Positions 13,001-26,300 of a stretch of 64,000 nucleotides of DNA are shown here, piece after piece; positions within the stretch are counted from its first letter, which is position 1, and each line of letters begins with the position of its first letter. This DNA is from Leptobrachium leishanense. Its lineage: Eukaryota; Chordata; Amphibia; Anura; Megophryidae. The notes beneath the pieces are model-generated. The model was given only the letters and a program-made list of their open reading frames with translations, made no database searches and had not been told where the DNA came from. The DNA is taken from contig CM019069.1 of NCBI GenBank assembly GCA_009667805.1, positions 56,796,422-56,860,421 on the forward strand, in the 5' to 3' direction. The translations under genes were made by a program, and so were the position numbers.

Positions 13001-16000
13001 TATGTAGATTTTGTTTAAAAATACATCAGTTAACGAACAGGTATGTTTAAATAAACAATATGTTAGTGATAGTTTTTGAACTGAAACCATTTAAAAATTG
13101 TCATTACGGCAATTGTTACTGTTTCTTTTCCTATAATGTACAGCGGAAAAGTTGAACAAGTATGGATTGACCTATCGAGCAGAGTGTAGAGTATGCTCTT
13201 TGGAACAGCACCTAAACTACACAAATTGCAAACACCCCATCTATGTGTCAGAACAAAATCAAATGGCATGTTGACCACAGTCACTTCTCTCAAATATCTA
13301 GGTATGTGGTTAGACCCAAATCTATCCTTTGGCCCCACATCGAAAAACTCTCATCTAGACTCTACCCCAAACTAGGTGCCCTGTACAGAAACAAATCCTG
13401 CCTGAGCCCCGCGGTAAGAAAGCAGATTGTACAACAAATGCTTATGCCGGCTATTGAATACGAAGATGTAGTGTATGCAGCTGCCTATTTATTTTCTGTT
13501 AATCTGTATATTCGTTGTGTGTTAATATCTTGCATTATACTACTTTGTATTTCTGTAACAATGTTCTTGAACCCAGGACATACTTCAAAACGAGAGAAAT
13601 CTCAATGTATCCTTCCTGGTAAAATCCTTTATAAATAAATAAATATTAGGAAACTGAGGGTAACTATGCGACTCACTGAGGGATGCTGGGATGGCACCAT
13701 AATCCCTATTTGCCGTTTCTGATACGAGATCAGCAAAAGTCACAAAATTTTCCTATTCCATAACGGAAAGTTTAGATTTTAATAGGAGGACACGGAGGCG
13801 AGTATTTGCTATTCTCTCTTAACTGCCCCAACAGCAGCGAAGAAAACTTTATTGAAAATTAACAGAAAACAAACAGTCCTCCCTTCCCCAACGTGGGGAG
13901 GGGGACCAAGCTCCCCAGCTCCTCCCCATCCAGTCCATAAGTCACTCCCCCGGAAGCAGCCCCTCCTCTTTCGAAGCTGCGACCTGACACCGGTGGGAGC
14001 CTCAGAAGCAAAACTGGAGTAGGAGATCGGGAGCCAAGGTGTAGGGAAACCCTATCGGGAACTCAGAAGGCTGAAATAGACAAAAGACATGAAAGAACAG
14101 TGAGACACTGAAATCTGGTTAAAACAAAGGGAGCCCTGGCAGCCGCCAAAACAGTCCATCCCATTCCAGGAGTGATGCGTGAATCAAACAAACCGGGTGG
14201 GGTAGGGCGGGAAATACTCGCCTCCGTGTCCTTATTAAAATCTAAACTTTCCGTTATGGAATAGGAAAATTTTGTGATTTTAAGGCAGGACACGGAGGCT
14301 TCGTATTTGCTAGTTCAAAGCGGAACAGGAGCCGCATCCGACCAATGGACAATGGGCTTAAAGTAGAAGGTACGAAACGTGGATTCGCTAGACCAGTCAG
14401 CCGCACGTAAGATGTCCTCAGTCGACATCCCATCGAGGCCGCCTTAGAGGCGGAGGCACTACGGACAGAATGGGCCCCGAAAGCCGACACATCCACCCCG
14501 GCTTGTGCCATAAGCCATCGCATCCAACGAGCCAAAGTGGGAGAGGAGACCGGTTTATGAGGAGATCGAAAAGAGACAAAGAGGGGTGAAACCGGGAGAA
14601 CCCTGAAGGAGTGAGTACGAGACTCGTACTCCCGGAGACACGAAACCGGGCAGAGACGGGGAGAGACCCGAAAAGACGGGAAGAGTACCGAAGTCAGGGA
14701 CGTCTTGGTACGACGTGTGATATCGAAGCGTACACCTTCTGGAACATAAGAACGGGCGCCGAAATCCAGCGCCCTGACATCTCCGACACGTTTGCAGGCC
14801 ACTAAACAGAAAAGCATAAGGAGTTTCGCTGAGAGGGCCTGCAGTGAGAGAGCGGCATTCTCAGGCCAGCGATCCAGGAAGGAGAGGATCCGGGACACGT
14901 CCCATGTGCAGGAGTATTTGGGTGCCGGAGGGCGGGAGAAGCGCATGCCTCGTAGCAGGCGACAGACCAAAGGATGGGAGCCCGCGGCGACTCCCGAAAA
15001 CCCAGAATGGCCAGCCGAAATGGCCGAACGAAGGACATTCACTGTGCGATAAGCCTTACCAGAGTCGAAGGCGTGGGTGAGGAAGTCCAGGAGGGCTGTC
15101 ACAGGGGCCGAAAAGGGATCTCTATCCCGTTCCAGACACCAGCCAGCCCACCCATCCCATGCGGACTTGTAGGCGAGTCGGGTACCCGGAGCCCAGGATT
15201 GGAGCAAGAGGTCTGTAGTGCGCTCCGAAAGGCGTGAGCCTGTAGGGGGGTGCCAGAGAGCCACCACGCCAGGAGTTGAAGACGGTGGGAGGTCATCAGT
15301 GGGTGGGGTTGTCCCTCGTGGTCTAGTAGAAGGTCCGGGGAGGGAGGTAGAAGCCTCGGGACATCCATCGCCATACTCAAGAGTGTTGGGAACCACGGTT
15401 GAGACTTCCAAAACGGTGTTATCAGGACCACTGAAGCCTCCTGAGCTCGGATCTGTGACAGAGTGCGAGCAATGAGGACGAACGGTGGGAAAGCGTAGTG
15501 GGGGCCCTTGGACCAATCCTGGAGGAACGCATCCGTGGCCCTGGCGTCCGGATCTGGTCTCCAGCTGAAGAAGTCTGGTAGCTGAGTATTGAGCCTGGAG
15601 GCGAACAAGTCGATCTGGAAAGGCCCCCAGAGCGCGGATAGTGTAGAGAAACTGTGCCGTGACAGTCGCCAGTCTCCCGAGTCCGCGAAGTGCCTGGAGT
15701 TCCAATCGGCCACTTCGTTGGTCAGACCGGGAATGAACTGGGCGTGGACCGAGATCCCGAGGGGAAGGCAGATTCCCAGAGTCGCAGAGCCATGGCAGAT
15801 AGGTCTGCAGAGCGAGGGCCTCCCAGGCCGTTGATGTAGCGGACTGCAGGTATGTTGTCCATCCGAAGTACGACCGAGTCCGGAGGTGAGCGTCTTGCAA
15901 AGCACCGGAGTGCAAATAATCCCGCCAGGAGTTCTAGGCAATTGATGTGCCACAACTGTTCCGGAGGTGACCAGCGACCGCCTGTCTCCTGGGACCCACA

Positions 16001-19000
16001 TCTCGCGCCCCAGCCCAGTCTGCTGGCATCCGAATCGATGGTCATCGTGGGAGGAGGGGGTACCAGGGGGCGACCGTTCCAGGTGGCTATGTTGTCTATC
16101 CACCATCGTAGATCCGATCTGGCGTCCTCTGTCAGCGTCACGTGATCCGTATAGTCGAGGTTCGCCCGGAGTGAACGGGCCTTCAATCGTTGGAGGGCCC
16201 TGTAGTGTAGTGGTCCCGGGTGAACCGCCATGCGAGCCGCCGCTAGGAGGCCCACCGTACGGGCCAAGGAGCGGAGGGGGAAGGTCTTCTTCCTGAGCAG
16301 TATCCTTGCATCCTTCCTGATCGAGGAGATCTTTGACAGTGGAAGACTGAGGTTCATGAGGTCGGAGTCCACCACGAAGCCCAGGAATTCTATAGAGCGA
16401 GTGGGCGTGAGAATCGATTTCTCTGGATTGAGAAGGAACCCTAGTTCCTGGAATAGGGAAATAGTGTCGTGTAGATGGGTCCGAAGGGTGTGAGGTGCTT
16501 GGGACATGAGAAGAACATCGTCCAGGTAGATCACCAGTCGGATACCCCGAGCACGGAGGGAGGAAACCACGGGTCTGAGTAGCTTGGTGAAGCATCGTGG
16601 GGCGGACGACAGTCCGAAGGGGAGGCAGGAGAATCTCCATAGTTTGCCGTTCCAGCGGAATTGTAAGAGGTCCCTTTGGGATTCCGTTATGGGAACTGAG
16701 AGGTAGGCATCCTTGAGGTCGAGTTTGACCATCCAATCTCCCAGAAGGAGCATGTCCTTTAACGTGGGGATGCCCTCCATCTTGAAATGATGGTAAGTGA
16801 CCCAATCGTTGAGGGAGCGGAGGTTGATGACCGGACGGAACCCCCCGCCTTTCTTTGACACCAGGAAGAGGGAGCTGATGAAGCCCCTCGGATTGGGTAA
16901 AGCGGGTTCTATGGCCCTTTTGCGGTTGAGGTCTATCACCTCGGAATGGATGAGCGCCCGAAGGGCATCCGCGAGCCGAGGAGGGTGGGGGAAATGGGTC
17001 TGAGTGGGAAAACCGCAGAGTTCTATCTGGTAACCCATCACTGTGGAGAGGACCCACGGGTCCGAAGTGAGTGAAGCCCATCTTGGGAGGAATTGAGTGA
17101 GGCGGCCGCCCACGGCAACTAGGGACGAGGGGATAATGTAAATTGGTCTTACCTTGTCCTTGTGGAACGGGAGGACCACCTCTGCATCCGCGGGCTCGCC
17201 AAGCTCGTGACCTCGGAGGGTAGAAGGAGCTGGAACCACGGAAGCCACTGGAACCAATGGTGGGCTGAGTGTTGGAAGCGGAGCCTCTAGCGATGCGGGA
17301 ATTATTAGCGCCCGCTCGGCCGACAGGGCGACCCCTGAACCTGCCGGCCCTGCCAAAAACGCGGTTTGGTGAGAATATGCGTTTAAGAGATGCCTCCGAC
17401 TTGTCGATTGAATTGAATGCCTGAGTGTATTCCCCCATGTCTTTGAGAAAAGGTTTCCCGAAAAGGAAGCCCTGTGCGGAGGCACCTAGGTCATTGGTGG
17501 CTAGGTGCAGCATCTCAGTGTCAATTTTGAGCAGAATGCTCTTACGTCTCTCGGTTGAGAGGGCAGCATTGGCGTTGCCAAGCAGACATAGGGATCGTTG
17601 GACCCATTCCGTGACCTCGTAGGGGTCCATCAGTGATACATTGGTTTTGGCCTCCTCTGCCAGTTGGAAGAGCTTAATCAGGGGGCCGGCTGTATCCAGG
17701 AGACGGTCCTGGCAGCCTTTAATTGCAAATTCAATGCCTCTTTTGGGGTTCCAGCCACGCTTGGACACAATTTTTTGGAAGCTGACGTCCACATTGGGAG
17801 TCAGGCATGATTTTCCGGCAGTAACCGGGCGAGGACACTCTAATTTCATTTTGGCCCTGTCCTCTTTGGTCATAGGGCACCTGATGTGCGAGTCGACCCA
17901 TTGCTCCACGTGTGGAGATGCGTACCAGATCGTGGAATTAGGACGAGCAATATCCTCAGGCTCGAAGAGGGGATTGCCCTGCGGATCGTACACCACCGTA
18001 CCCCGAGATCGGGGCTGGCAAGTGGGTGCGTCCGCATCTAGCAAATCTAAGTCCTCCGGAGCGTGGAGTTCGAGGACTTCACCCTCAGCCATCCCTGGAT
18101 CTGCTTCGTCCTGATCTGAATCTGAGTAGTCAGTGAGGGTGACTATAGGTTTTGCACGGCAGACTTTTTTGGTCTTTTTAACCCGAGCCCCTTGGGGTAG
18201 GGTGCGCTTTCTTGGCACAAGTGCCGTGGTGGTTGGTTTAGGCAGTGATCTGGGGGTGCCGGCCCCTCTGCTGCTGCTGCTTGCAGCTGGACTACCGGTG
18301 GGAAGTCCGATCTCGGGTGCACAGAGTGCGGGGTCTAAGCCCATATTCAGGTCCTCTGGAGGGACATCAGGTATCTCTGGAGCCGGATCAACATGAATGG
18401 GGGGGAGGGTGGAGGAGATGGCCTCCGTGAGAGATTTGTGCCATGACTCAGAGAGTGAGGAAACTGCTGCAGCCACTGCCTGTGAGACGGATGTCTGCAG
18501 GGAAGCCTCCATGCGGGCGAATCTGGACTCTGTAGAAAGTCGTTTAGATTTTTTATGTTTCTTGCGGGCATATTGCTCCGGGGAGAGGGAGCCTCGTTCA
18601 GATCCGGGGTCTGAGGATGGTATGTCCCCCGAGGAGGGAGCATCCGTTTGGCCAGGCTTGGGAGTGGACATGGTCTGAAGGGAAGTGAACGGCTGCAGAG
18701 CTAGGCTGAGCGGAGAGTGCGTGTGTGTGCCGCGCTGTGAAAGGGAAATCCAAGATGGCGGCCGCTATCTCCCGCGATATTGCGGGGTTTGAGGGGGCGT
18801 GGCTAGAGACGCGTGTGGAGCTCGTGCGCGCAATGCAGGGAGACAGCGCGAGAATCAAAGCTGTGCAGAGACAGGGAGAATGCCCGAACCCGGCGCCGGC
18901 TAACACTGCCGACGCCAGGAACGGACGAATGAGCGACCCGCCGCGGTTTTGGACCGGGTCGGGAAGCTCTGAGAGTAAAAGGAGATAGAAGAGTAGATAA

Positions 19001-20003
19001 ATACAGGAGAGCTATACTTATCTGTCTGCTACCGCCGGGAGCAGCGAAGAAAGAGGAGGGGCTGCTTCCGGGGGAGTGACTTATGGACTGGATGGGGAGG
19101 AGCTGGGGAGCTTGGTCCCCCTCCCCACGTTGGGGAAGGGAGGACTGTTTGTTTTCTGTTAATTTTCAATAAAGTTTTCTTCGCTGCTGTTGGGGCAGTT
19201 AAGAGAGAATAGCAAATACGAAGCCTCCGTGTCCTGCCTTAAAATCAATCCACGTATCCACATTCATGGCATTGGATGTCACTTTGTGAGTTTGAAAACA
19301 TTACTGAAGTATTAACAGTAACATTACCAAAATTAAGAGATCTACACCATTAGTATTAGCTTTAATATGTCTGTTTAGGCAAAGTCACCCTTCAATCCCT
19401 ATCCCCTTGTATAAAGGGGTTTATAGATGTATGTAGGGTATAAAGGTAAATCCCTAAGTGGCCTTTAAAAAACAGCATATTTTGTGAGTTACTGCGCTTA
19501 AAAATTGTCATTGAGTTTTAAAAAATATAAAACATGTTCTTCCCCTCATGGGAAGTGCCCCTCAGCACTGGGTTGGCTTGCTGGGTGGTATACGAGGGGC
19601 TGGGGTGGCTGGCAGAAAGATCTAACAGCATTCTGCCAGGGTCCTCTGCCTGCATGTGTAATAGAGCTCCAGGGCCTCTCCAGTCGCGCTCTCGCGAGAG
19701 CGTGTCACCACCATGCTGTTGGGGGCTGGCAGAATGCACCAACAGCATTCTGTCAGCCCCCCTCCCCAGTGTCAGATAAGTGTATATATAAGCACACATA
19801 TCTGAGCTCCGGTGTGTGTGTGTATACACGTGTAGGGAGGGTGTGTGTGTGTATACACGTGTAGGGAGGGTGTGTGTGTGTATACACGTGTAGGGAGGGT
19901 GTGTGTGTGTGTATACACGTGTAGGGAGGGTGTGTGTGTGTGTGTATACACGTGTAGGGAGGTGTGTGTGTGTGGTGTGTGTGTTGTGTATACACGTGTA
20001 GGG

Positions 20004-20039
<36 letters not shown>

Positions 20040-20362
20040 CACGTGTAGGGAGGTGTGTGTGTGTGTGTGTGTGTGTATACACGTGTAGGGAGGGTGTGTG
20101 TGTGTGTATACACGTGTAGGGAGGGTGTGTGTGTGTGTGTATACACGTGTAGGGAGGGTGTGTGTGTGTGTGTGTGTGTGTATACACGTGTAGGGAGGGT
20201 GTGTGTGTGTGTGTGTATACACGTGTAGGGAGGGTGGTGTGTGTGTGTGTGTGTGCGTATACACGTGTAGGGAGGGTGTGTGTGTGTGTGTGTGTGTGTG
20301 TATACACGTGTAGGGAGGGTGTGTGTGTGTGTGTGTGTGTGTGTGCGTATACACGTGTAGGG

Positions 20363-20399
<37 letters not shown>

Positions 20400-23300
20400 A
20401 TACACGTGTAGGGAGGGTGTGTGTGTGTGTGTGTGTGTGTGCGTATACACGTGTAGGGAGGGTGTGTGTGTGTGTGTGTGTGTGTGTGCGTATACACGTG
20501 TAGGGAGGGTGTGCGTGTGTGTGTGGTGTGCGTATACACGTGTAGGGAGGGTGTGCGTGTGTGTGCGTATACACGTGTAGGGAGGGTGTGCGTGTGTGTG
20601 CGTATACACGTGTAGGGAGGGTGTGCGTATACACGTGTAGGGAGGGTGTGCGTATACACGTGTAGGGAGGGTGTGCGTATACACGTGTAGGGAGGGTGTG
20701 CGTATACACGTGTAGGGAGGGTGTGCGTATACACGTGTAGGGAGGGTGTGCGTATACACGTGTAGGGAGGGTGTGCGTATACACGTGTAGGGAGGGTGTG
20801 CGTATACACGTGTAGGGAGGGTGTGCGTATACACGTGTAGGGAGGGTGTGCGTATACACGTGTAGGGAGGGTGTGCGTATACACGTGTAGGGAGGGTGTG
20901 CGTATACACGTGTAGGGAGGGTGTGCGTATACACGTGTAGGGAGGGTGTGCGTATACACGTGTAGGGAGGGTGTGCGTATACACGTGTAGGGAGGGTGTG
21001 CGTATACACGTGTAGGGAGGGTGTGCGTATACACGTGTAGGGAGGGTGTGCGTATACACGTGTAGGGAGGGTGTGCGTATACACGTGTAGGGAGGGTGTG
21101 CGTATACGTGTAGGGAGGGTGTGCGTATACGTGTAACGGGGTGTGCGTATACGTGTAACGGGGTGTGCGTATACGTGTAACGGGGTGTGCGTATACGTGT
21201 AACGGGGTGTGTGCGTGTATACGTGTAAAGGGGTGTGTGTGCGTGTATACGTGTAAAGGGGTGTGTGTGCGTGTATACGTGTAAAGGGGTGTGTGTGCGT
21301 GCGCACGCACAGTGGTTAAATGGGGTATCTGGCCATACATTTCAACATTAAAATAAACTAGAGAGGCTTTCAGCAACATCCTAAATTAAATATTGGAAAG
21401 TGGTCACATTAAATATATCGTACCGGTAAGTACCGGGGGGGGGGGGGAATTTTAAAAGATAAAATTTATTGCAGAAAATGAAATGAAAAAAAATCAAGAT
21501 GTAATAAACAAAGATCACTCACAAAATGCAGTCATTTATTTGCCAAATGTTACCTGCAACCGGAACCAATCCAATCTCATGCCTCTGAAGTCAAAAACTT
21601 CTCCATCTTCCACTGAAAGAAAAGCACATTAAACCATTGTGTTTAAAAATAAAATGCATCTCTGCAAAGCATGCTAGATAACAGTTATATTGTAAAACTA
21701 TGTAAGTTACGGTATACACATTTATTTTACATGCCGACATACTATGTAGAAATTCATGACTTCATTAGCCAAGTTGCCAATGAGGGCAATCCAGTAAAAG
21801 TAGGAACAAGGTTGTATACCTGAACAAATAAGGGTGTACCAGTAATAAAACATAAGAGCATATTCCCTGAAGGAAATCAAAATGCGTTTTCTTTTTTTGC
21901 ATCTGAGGTTTCTGGGAGGACAGCAAAACATCTCATGGATCTTAGGGGTTGATTACTGAACCAACATAATGGGGACTGGAATAATTGTGTGTGAGTGCGA
22001 GGACATTTTTGGTAAATACCAATAGTCATTCCAATACTATACAGAAATCATTAACAGCATGGTGTACATCGGTGAACTGAAGAGCTATTTGCTCAAACAC
22101 ATAGAAGTGAAAAAATTGTGTCCTTACCCTGTTTTACACTCAAAGAAGTCATTGTGTTTACAAAAGATGACATGATTATTGATTCATCCTCTGGGCAAAC
22201 AGAAAGGTTCTGAAACACATAAGACAATTCATGACAACAATGTCTAAATACAAACGCACTGGAGGTGTGACTATCAAAACATTTTCATTTTTGCACATTA
22301 CACATTTGAGGTTCTTGCGGCTACTTTCCATGCAATCACAAGGAACCCCCCCCCCCATAAGATGGGACACACTACACCACAAAAAAAACATTTTAGAAAC
22401 CAATATTTCACTCTATAAAGAATTGGGTGCACAGAAACTGCCACAAATATTCCTGCAAAACACACTGTTAAATGTTACATTAGAGCTCCCTCTAGTGTAT
22501 TTCATAAGAAAAAAAAAACGGGACCAAGCAGTGGGTCAACTTTAAGCACAGCCAAGCGGAAAGTGTCATCCGTAAACACATACCATAAGAGAGCTACAAC
22601 TGCCTGCACACATGACCACACTAAATGATGCATTATAATGAAGGCATCCTGCAGTATTTACCAGCAGGTTCTTGGGCATAGAGAAGACAGCTGTCATGTA
22701 AGACATGTGGTCCCTAAGATATGTTAGCACTGTGACTGGCTTTCAGGGTTAGCACTTTCAGGGAAAGTCCCAGTAAAGGTTTAGGTTTGTACGCAAGTTT
22801 ATATTCAGCATTAGGGTTAGAACCATTTGTTGAGTGGTGACAAAGTGAACACCTGGAAAATATGCTTGTGTCTCTAGGTAAATACCCTGGGGTGTCTAGT
22901 ATTTGCAAACATGTTTTGTGTAGTTTTTTTTTTTTTTAACATTAAAACATTTCTTCAGCTGCTCTAAAAACTTATAATTGAGGAAACCTATTAGCCATCC
23001 ACCATTTAACGCATTAAAAAACCTCAGCTGTTAGTAGGTCAAAACTGTAGGCATGTGTAAACATTCAATCCGAATATTCGTTTCGTTTTACCTGCTACGC
23101 AGTTAAAAGAACAGTTGGTTATTTCTATAAATGCACTACAATACCTGCAAAAGGCAGCCATGAACAATGGTAAACCTCAAAGTAGGCATGAGTCATAGGC
23201 TGCCTTTATTACCGGGTGAAAACAAGGTGGGTGGCAGAACATTTCCTTCTGCCAGTCCACTGCTCAAACTCCGAAAAGGGGGAGGGGAATTTCCAATAGG

Positions 23301-26300
23301 ATCTGCAGTGATAAATCAAAATATGAACAAGAAAGGGACAAAGCTAAAACGACCTGTCCCTTTTAAATTTAAATATATTGGGTAATACAAATTTGAAATC
23401 TAAAATCCCCAGTCTTATATAACATTGCTCACACTTGCAAAGAAACAGCCTCTGGTGACAGCGCCTGGCGTTTTGAGGCCAGTCGGCGAGGACGTGGAGG
23501 AACCCTATCCACGTCCAATCCCCACGTAGCCTCAGAGGGAGGCACACTCCAGTGTGTTGATTTTGAGAGCGACATAATTAGAAAATACCCATTAAGTCCA
23601 TCCGTCATCTCAGGGCAAGATGGAAAGCGCACAAAGACGTCCAAAAATGGCATTGACGCGTCAGAACGCTTTTCTTCTCTCTTGCAAGAAGGCAGATACG
23701 GAGAATGGAGGCTACGTCTCCCTGGTTCGGATGACGACTGTAGTGCATAATAGAAAAGGGACAGTGCAAGTGACAGAAAAAGGTGGCCGCACCAGACCAA
23801 AAGAAATTAAAGCGGACGTAAAAAAACACGTGAAGGAAGCTCCGAAGGGCCTGGAACACGTGTCGAAGTACAAGTGCTACGATAACGTATCCGTATTTTA
23901 CCGGGATAACGGTAAAAGTCAGAAATATATATGAAAATAGAAGTTGAAAAACAAACTAACGAGGAACATTTTTTTTCCCTCAAAGAAATATAGGAGAGTG
24001 CTGAATACTTTTCTGCTATTCTGTGAGGCACAGCAAATAAAGAGGAAGCGCAGGTACAGGCTTTTACGCTGTGGCTGAAAAAGGGGATTGGAAGACTGAA
24101 TGGTGGGGAAGGTTATGTTGTACCGATGTTTTTTTCTACATTTTCAATGTGTATTCTTTGCTGAGAGGTAAAATTAGTAAAGGAAGAAAAAAGCGAAATA
24201 CTCGCCTCCGAGTCTTTATTAAAATCCTGACTTTTCCATCACTACGCTAGGAAAATTCCATTTAAAACCTATGTAATGCCGTTTAAATAAATCTGAAGCG
24301 GAAAAGAAACTTTACCTGGACAAGTTCGTTCAGAACTACTGCATCGAAGCCAGACAGATATTGCACATAGTATCTTTGCATCACAGGTCCATACTTCCTT
24401 ACATGTGCCCGAAGTTCCTCCATGTAAAATATAAGTTCAGCGATGTGCCTTTGGAAGAACATTAAACGTTTAGTGTATCCTGTAGTAGAAAGCTTATTTA
24501 TAACATTACAACCTTTTCTGCTAGCGTCATATTTGATTGTCAACATAAGCTGCTAAGAACCTGGGACCCAAGCTCTACTCGGTCACCATTATTTAACCTC
24601 CCTGGCCGTGTTCCCGAGTGTGTCTCGGGGTTAAATTTCACCGCTGAGAGTGGTAACCCCGAGACACACTTGGCCTGTATAATCACCTCTTCGTGCACTC
24701 CCCTCGATCTCTGCAGTCTCCTCTGGCGATCGCGACCTCATACTTCCTGGATTCCTTCTCGCGAGGAGGAAACCAGGTAGTAATGAGGTGCGATCGCCGG
24801 AGGAGACATCGAGGGAGTGCAGGGAGAGGTGATGTATCCAGCAGCATCCCGAGTGTTGCTTGGAGTTACCACTTCCAACATAGGAATTTAACCCCAAGCC
24901 ACACTCGGGATGCTGCGGGGGGGGGGGGGGGGAAATAAATTAATAAATTGACAAGAATTTTCTAAAACAGACCGCCAAGGAGGTTAACGTGATTTTATTT
25001 AAGGTTATCTAACAGGACGTGTTAGTAATTTCATTTAAAGGGATACTCTATTGAATCATAGTTACTTTTTTTGCAGTTAAATAATAGAGAAGAGGCAGCA
25101 GGAAGCCTCTGTCCAATTTTTTATTTTAGGCGAGATTACTTACAAATCTATTCAAAGAAAGATTTTTTGCCCACTTCGCGTTCCTACACAACAAACGTAG
25201 TGTAGGATCAACAAATTGTACACCGCTATGGGATCCGATTCATCACTGCCTCTCTAAGGCTAGGGTCAGACGAGTTATCACGCAGTTACCACGTCCGTGT
25301 CGTGGCACAGTTTAACGTCCGTCTTAGCATTGATTTGTGATCAATGGAAACACACGAAGTACGGGCGCACCACGCAGATGACAACGGACACCATTTATGC
25401 CTCGACGTAAAAGCGCTACAACGGATGCCCAGAGTGTGCCGTGTCCGCATAGCGTCCTGTGTGAGTGATGATGCGACAGACGCAGCACATTTGCGACGTC
25501 CATCACGTTGATGCTCAGAAGTTTTTTTTGGTCTGACTGTACCCGTCTTTTAATTTTTATTAAATTTTGTTTCCCATATTTCCCTTTTTCTACATCCGTC
25601 AAAAAATAAAAAAACGGACCGTGTGGTGTCTACAGTATCTTCCATCAGTACATCTGTCAAGTATGCACGCACGCAGAGTGCGCTCGTCTGACATTAGCCT
25701 TAAACAGTGGGTGGTATCCGAGGGTGGCGTTGGCACCCTCTCTGCGTGCCGACGTTACTAGTGACCAATGTTCTGACAGCTGAAAAATTAAAAAAAAATC
25801 CCAGCTCCTGCTAATGGTGGGTGGGGTGGAGGAAACTCCTCCACTTCACCCTATGATTTCACCAGATCAGGAGAACAAGGGGGAGGGCGGGGACTCTACA
25901 CATCCTGATGACTTTGTTTTAAAGTGGTGAGGAGTAGACTATCTTTAAAAAATAAGGTAGGTTAGGTCCACGGTGGTAAACATTTTTAAAACGCAAAAAT
26001 GATTTATTTAAAAGCCTCAAAAATTTACAATTTTCAAAAGGATTTTAAACTGTATGACATGACTACCCATTTTAAGTAATCACAGAAAAAAGGGTCTTTT
26101 ATAGTATAAAAAATAAAAAAGGTCTTACAATACAGCCAAAACGGTTCCCCAAAATAAATGTACATCTCCACATTTAATAAAAGATTGGCTATGCAGGACA
26201 AATATTGTATTGTTTGGCACAAGGTCAAGAGAAGAGTAAGAATCATAACTGGATTCTATGACTTGTGGGGGGAAAAAAAATTACAGATTTTAGTGTTGAT

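Larger units (their letters stand above)
13740..19247 (-). mobile_element. DIRS-type tyrosine-recombinase retrotransposon, near full length
   Basis: The 5.5-kb element is transcribed in the same direction as NCKAP1. In order on the minus strand it has a gag-like frame, RT and RNase H, a tyrosine recombinase, then an internal complementary region. The ends carry about 187-bp inverted repeats (13787-13972 and 19049-19235) with unequal outer extensions, and TCA is shared at both outer borders. There is no target duplication, as expected for recombinase-mediated insertion. At least two frame breaks suggest this copy is no longer autonomous. Confidence 0.93.

Noticed and set aside
15218..18678. 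Plus-strand frames of 60-157 codons inside the DIRS element
   Set aside because: Antisense shadows of the gag, RT and recombinase genes; none has a recognisable domain.
19772..21379. Open frames of 513, 517 and 535 codons on the minus strand
   Set aside because: All are translations of the 25-bp tandem repeat in its three frames; there is no gene-like composition or family.
23429..23934. Open frames of 104 and 123 codons on opposite strands
   Set aside because: No domain, splice context or homology could be recognised; likely a decayed repeat.
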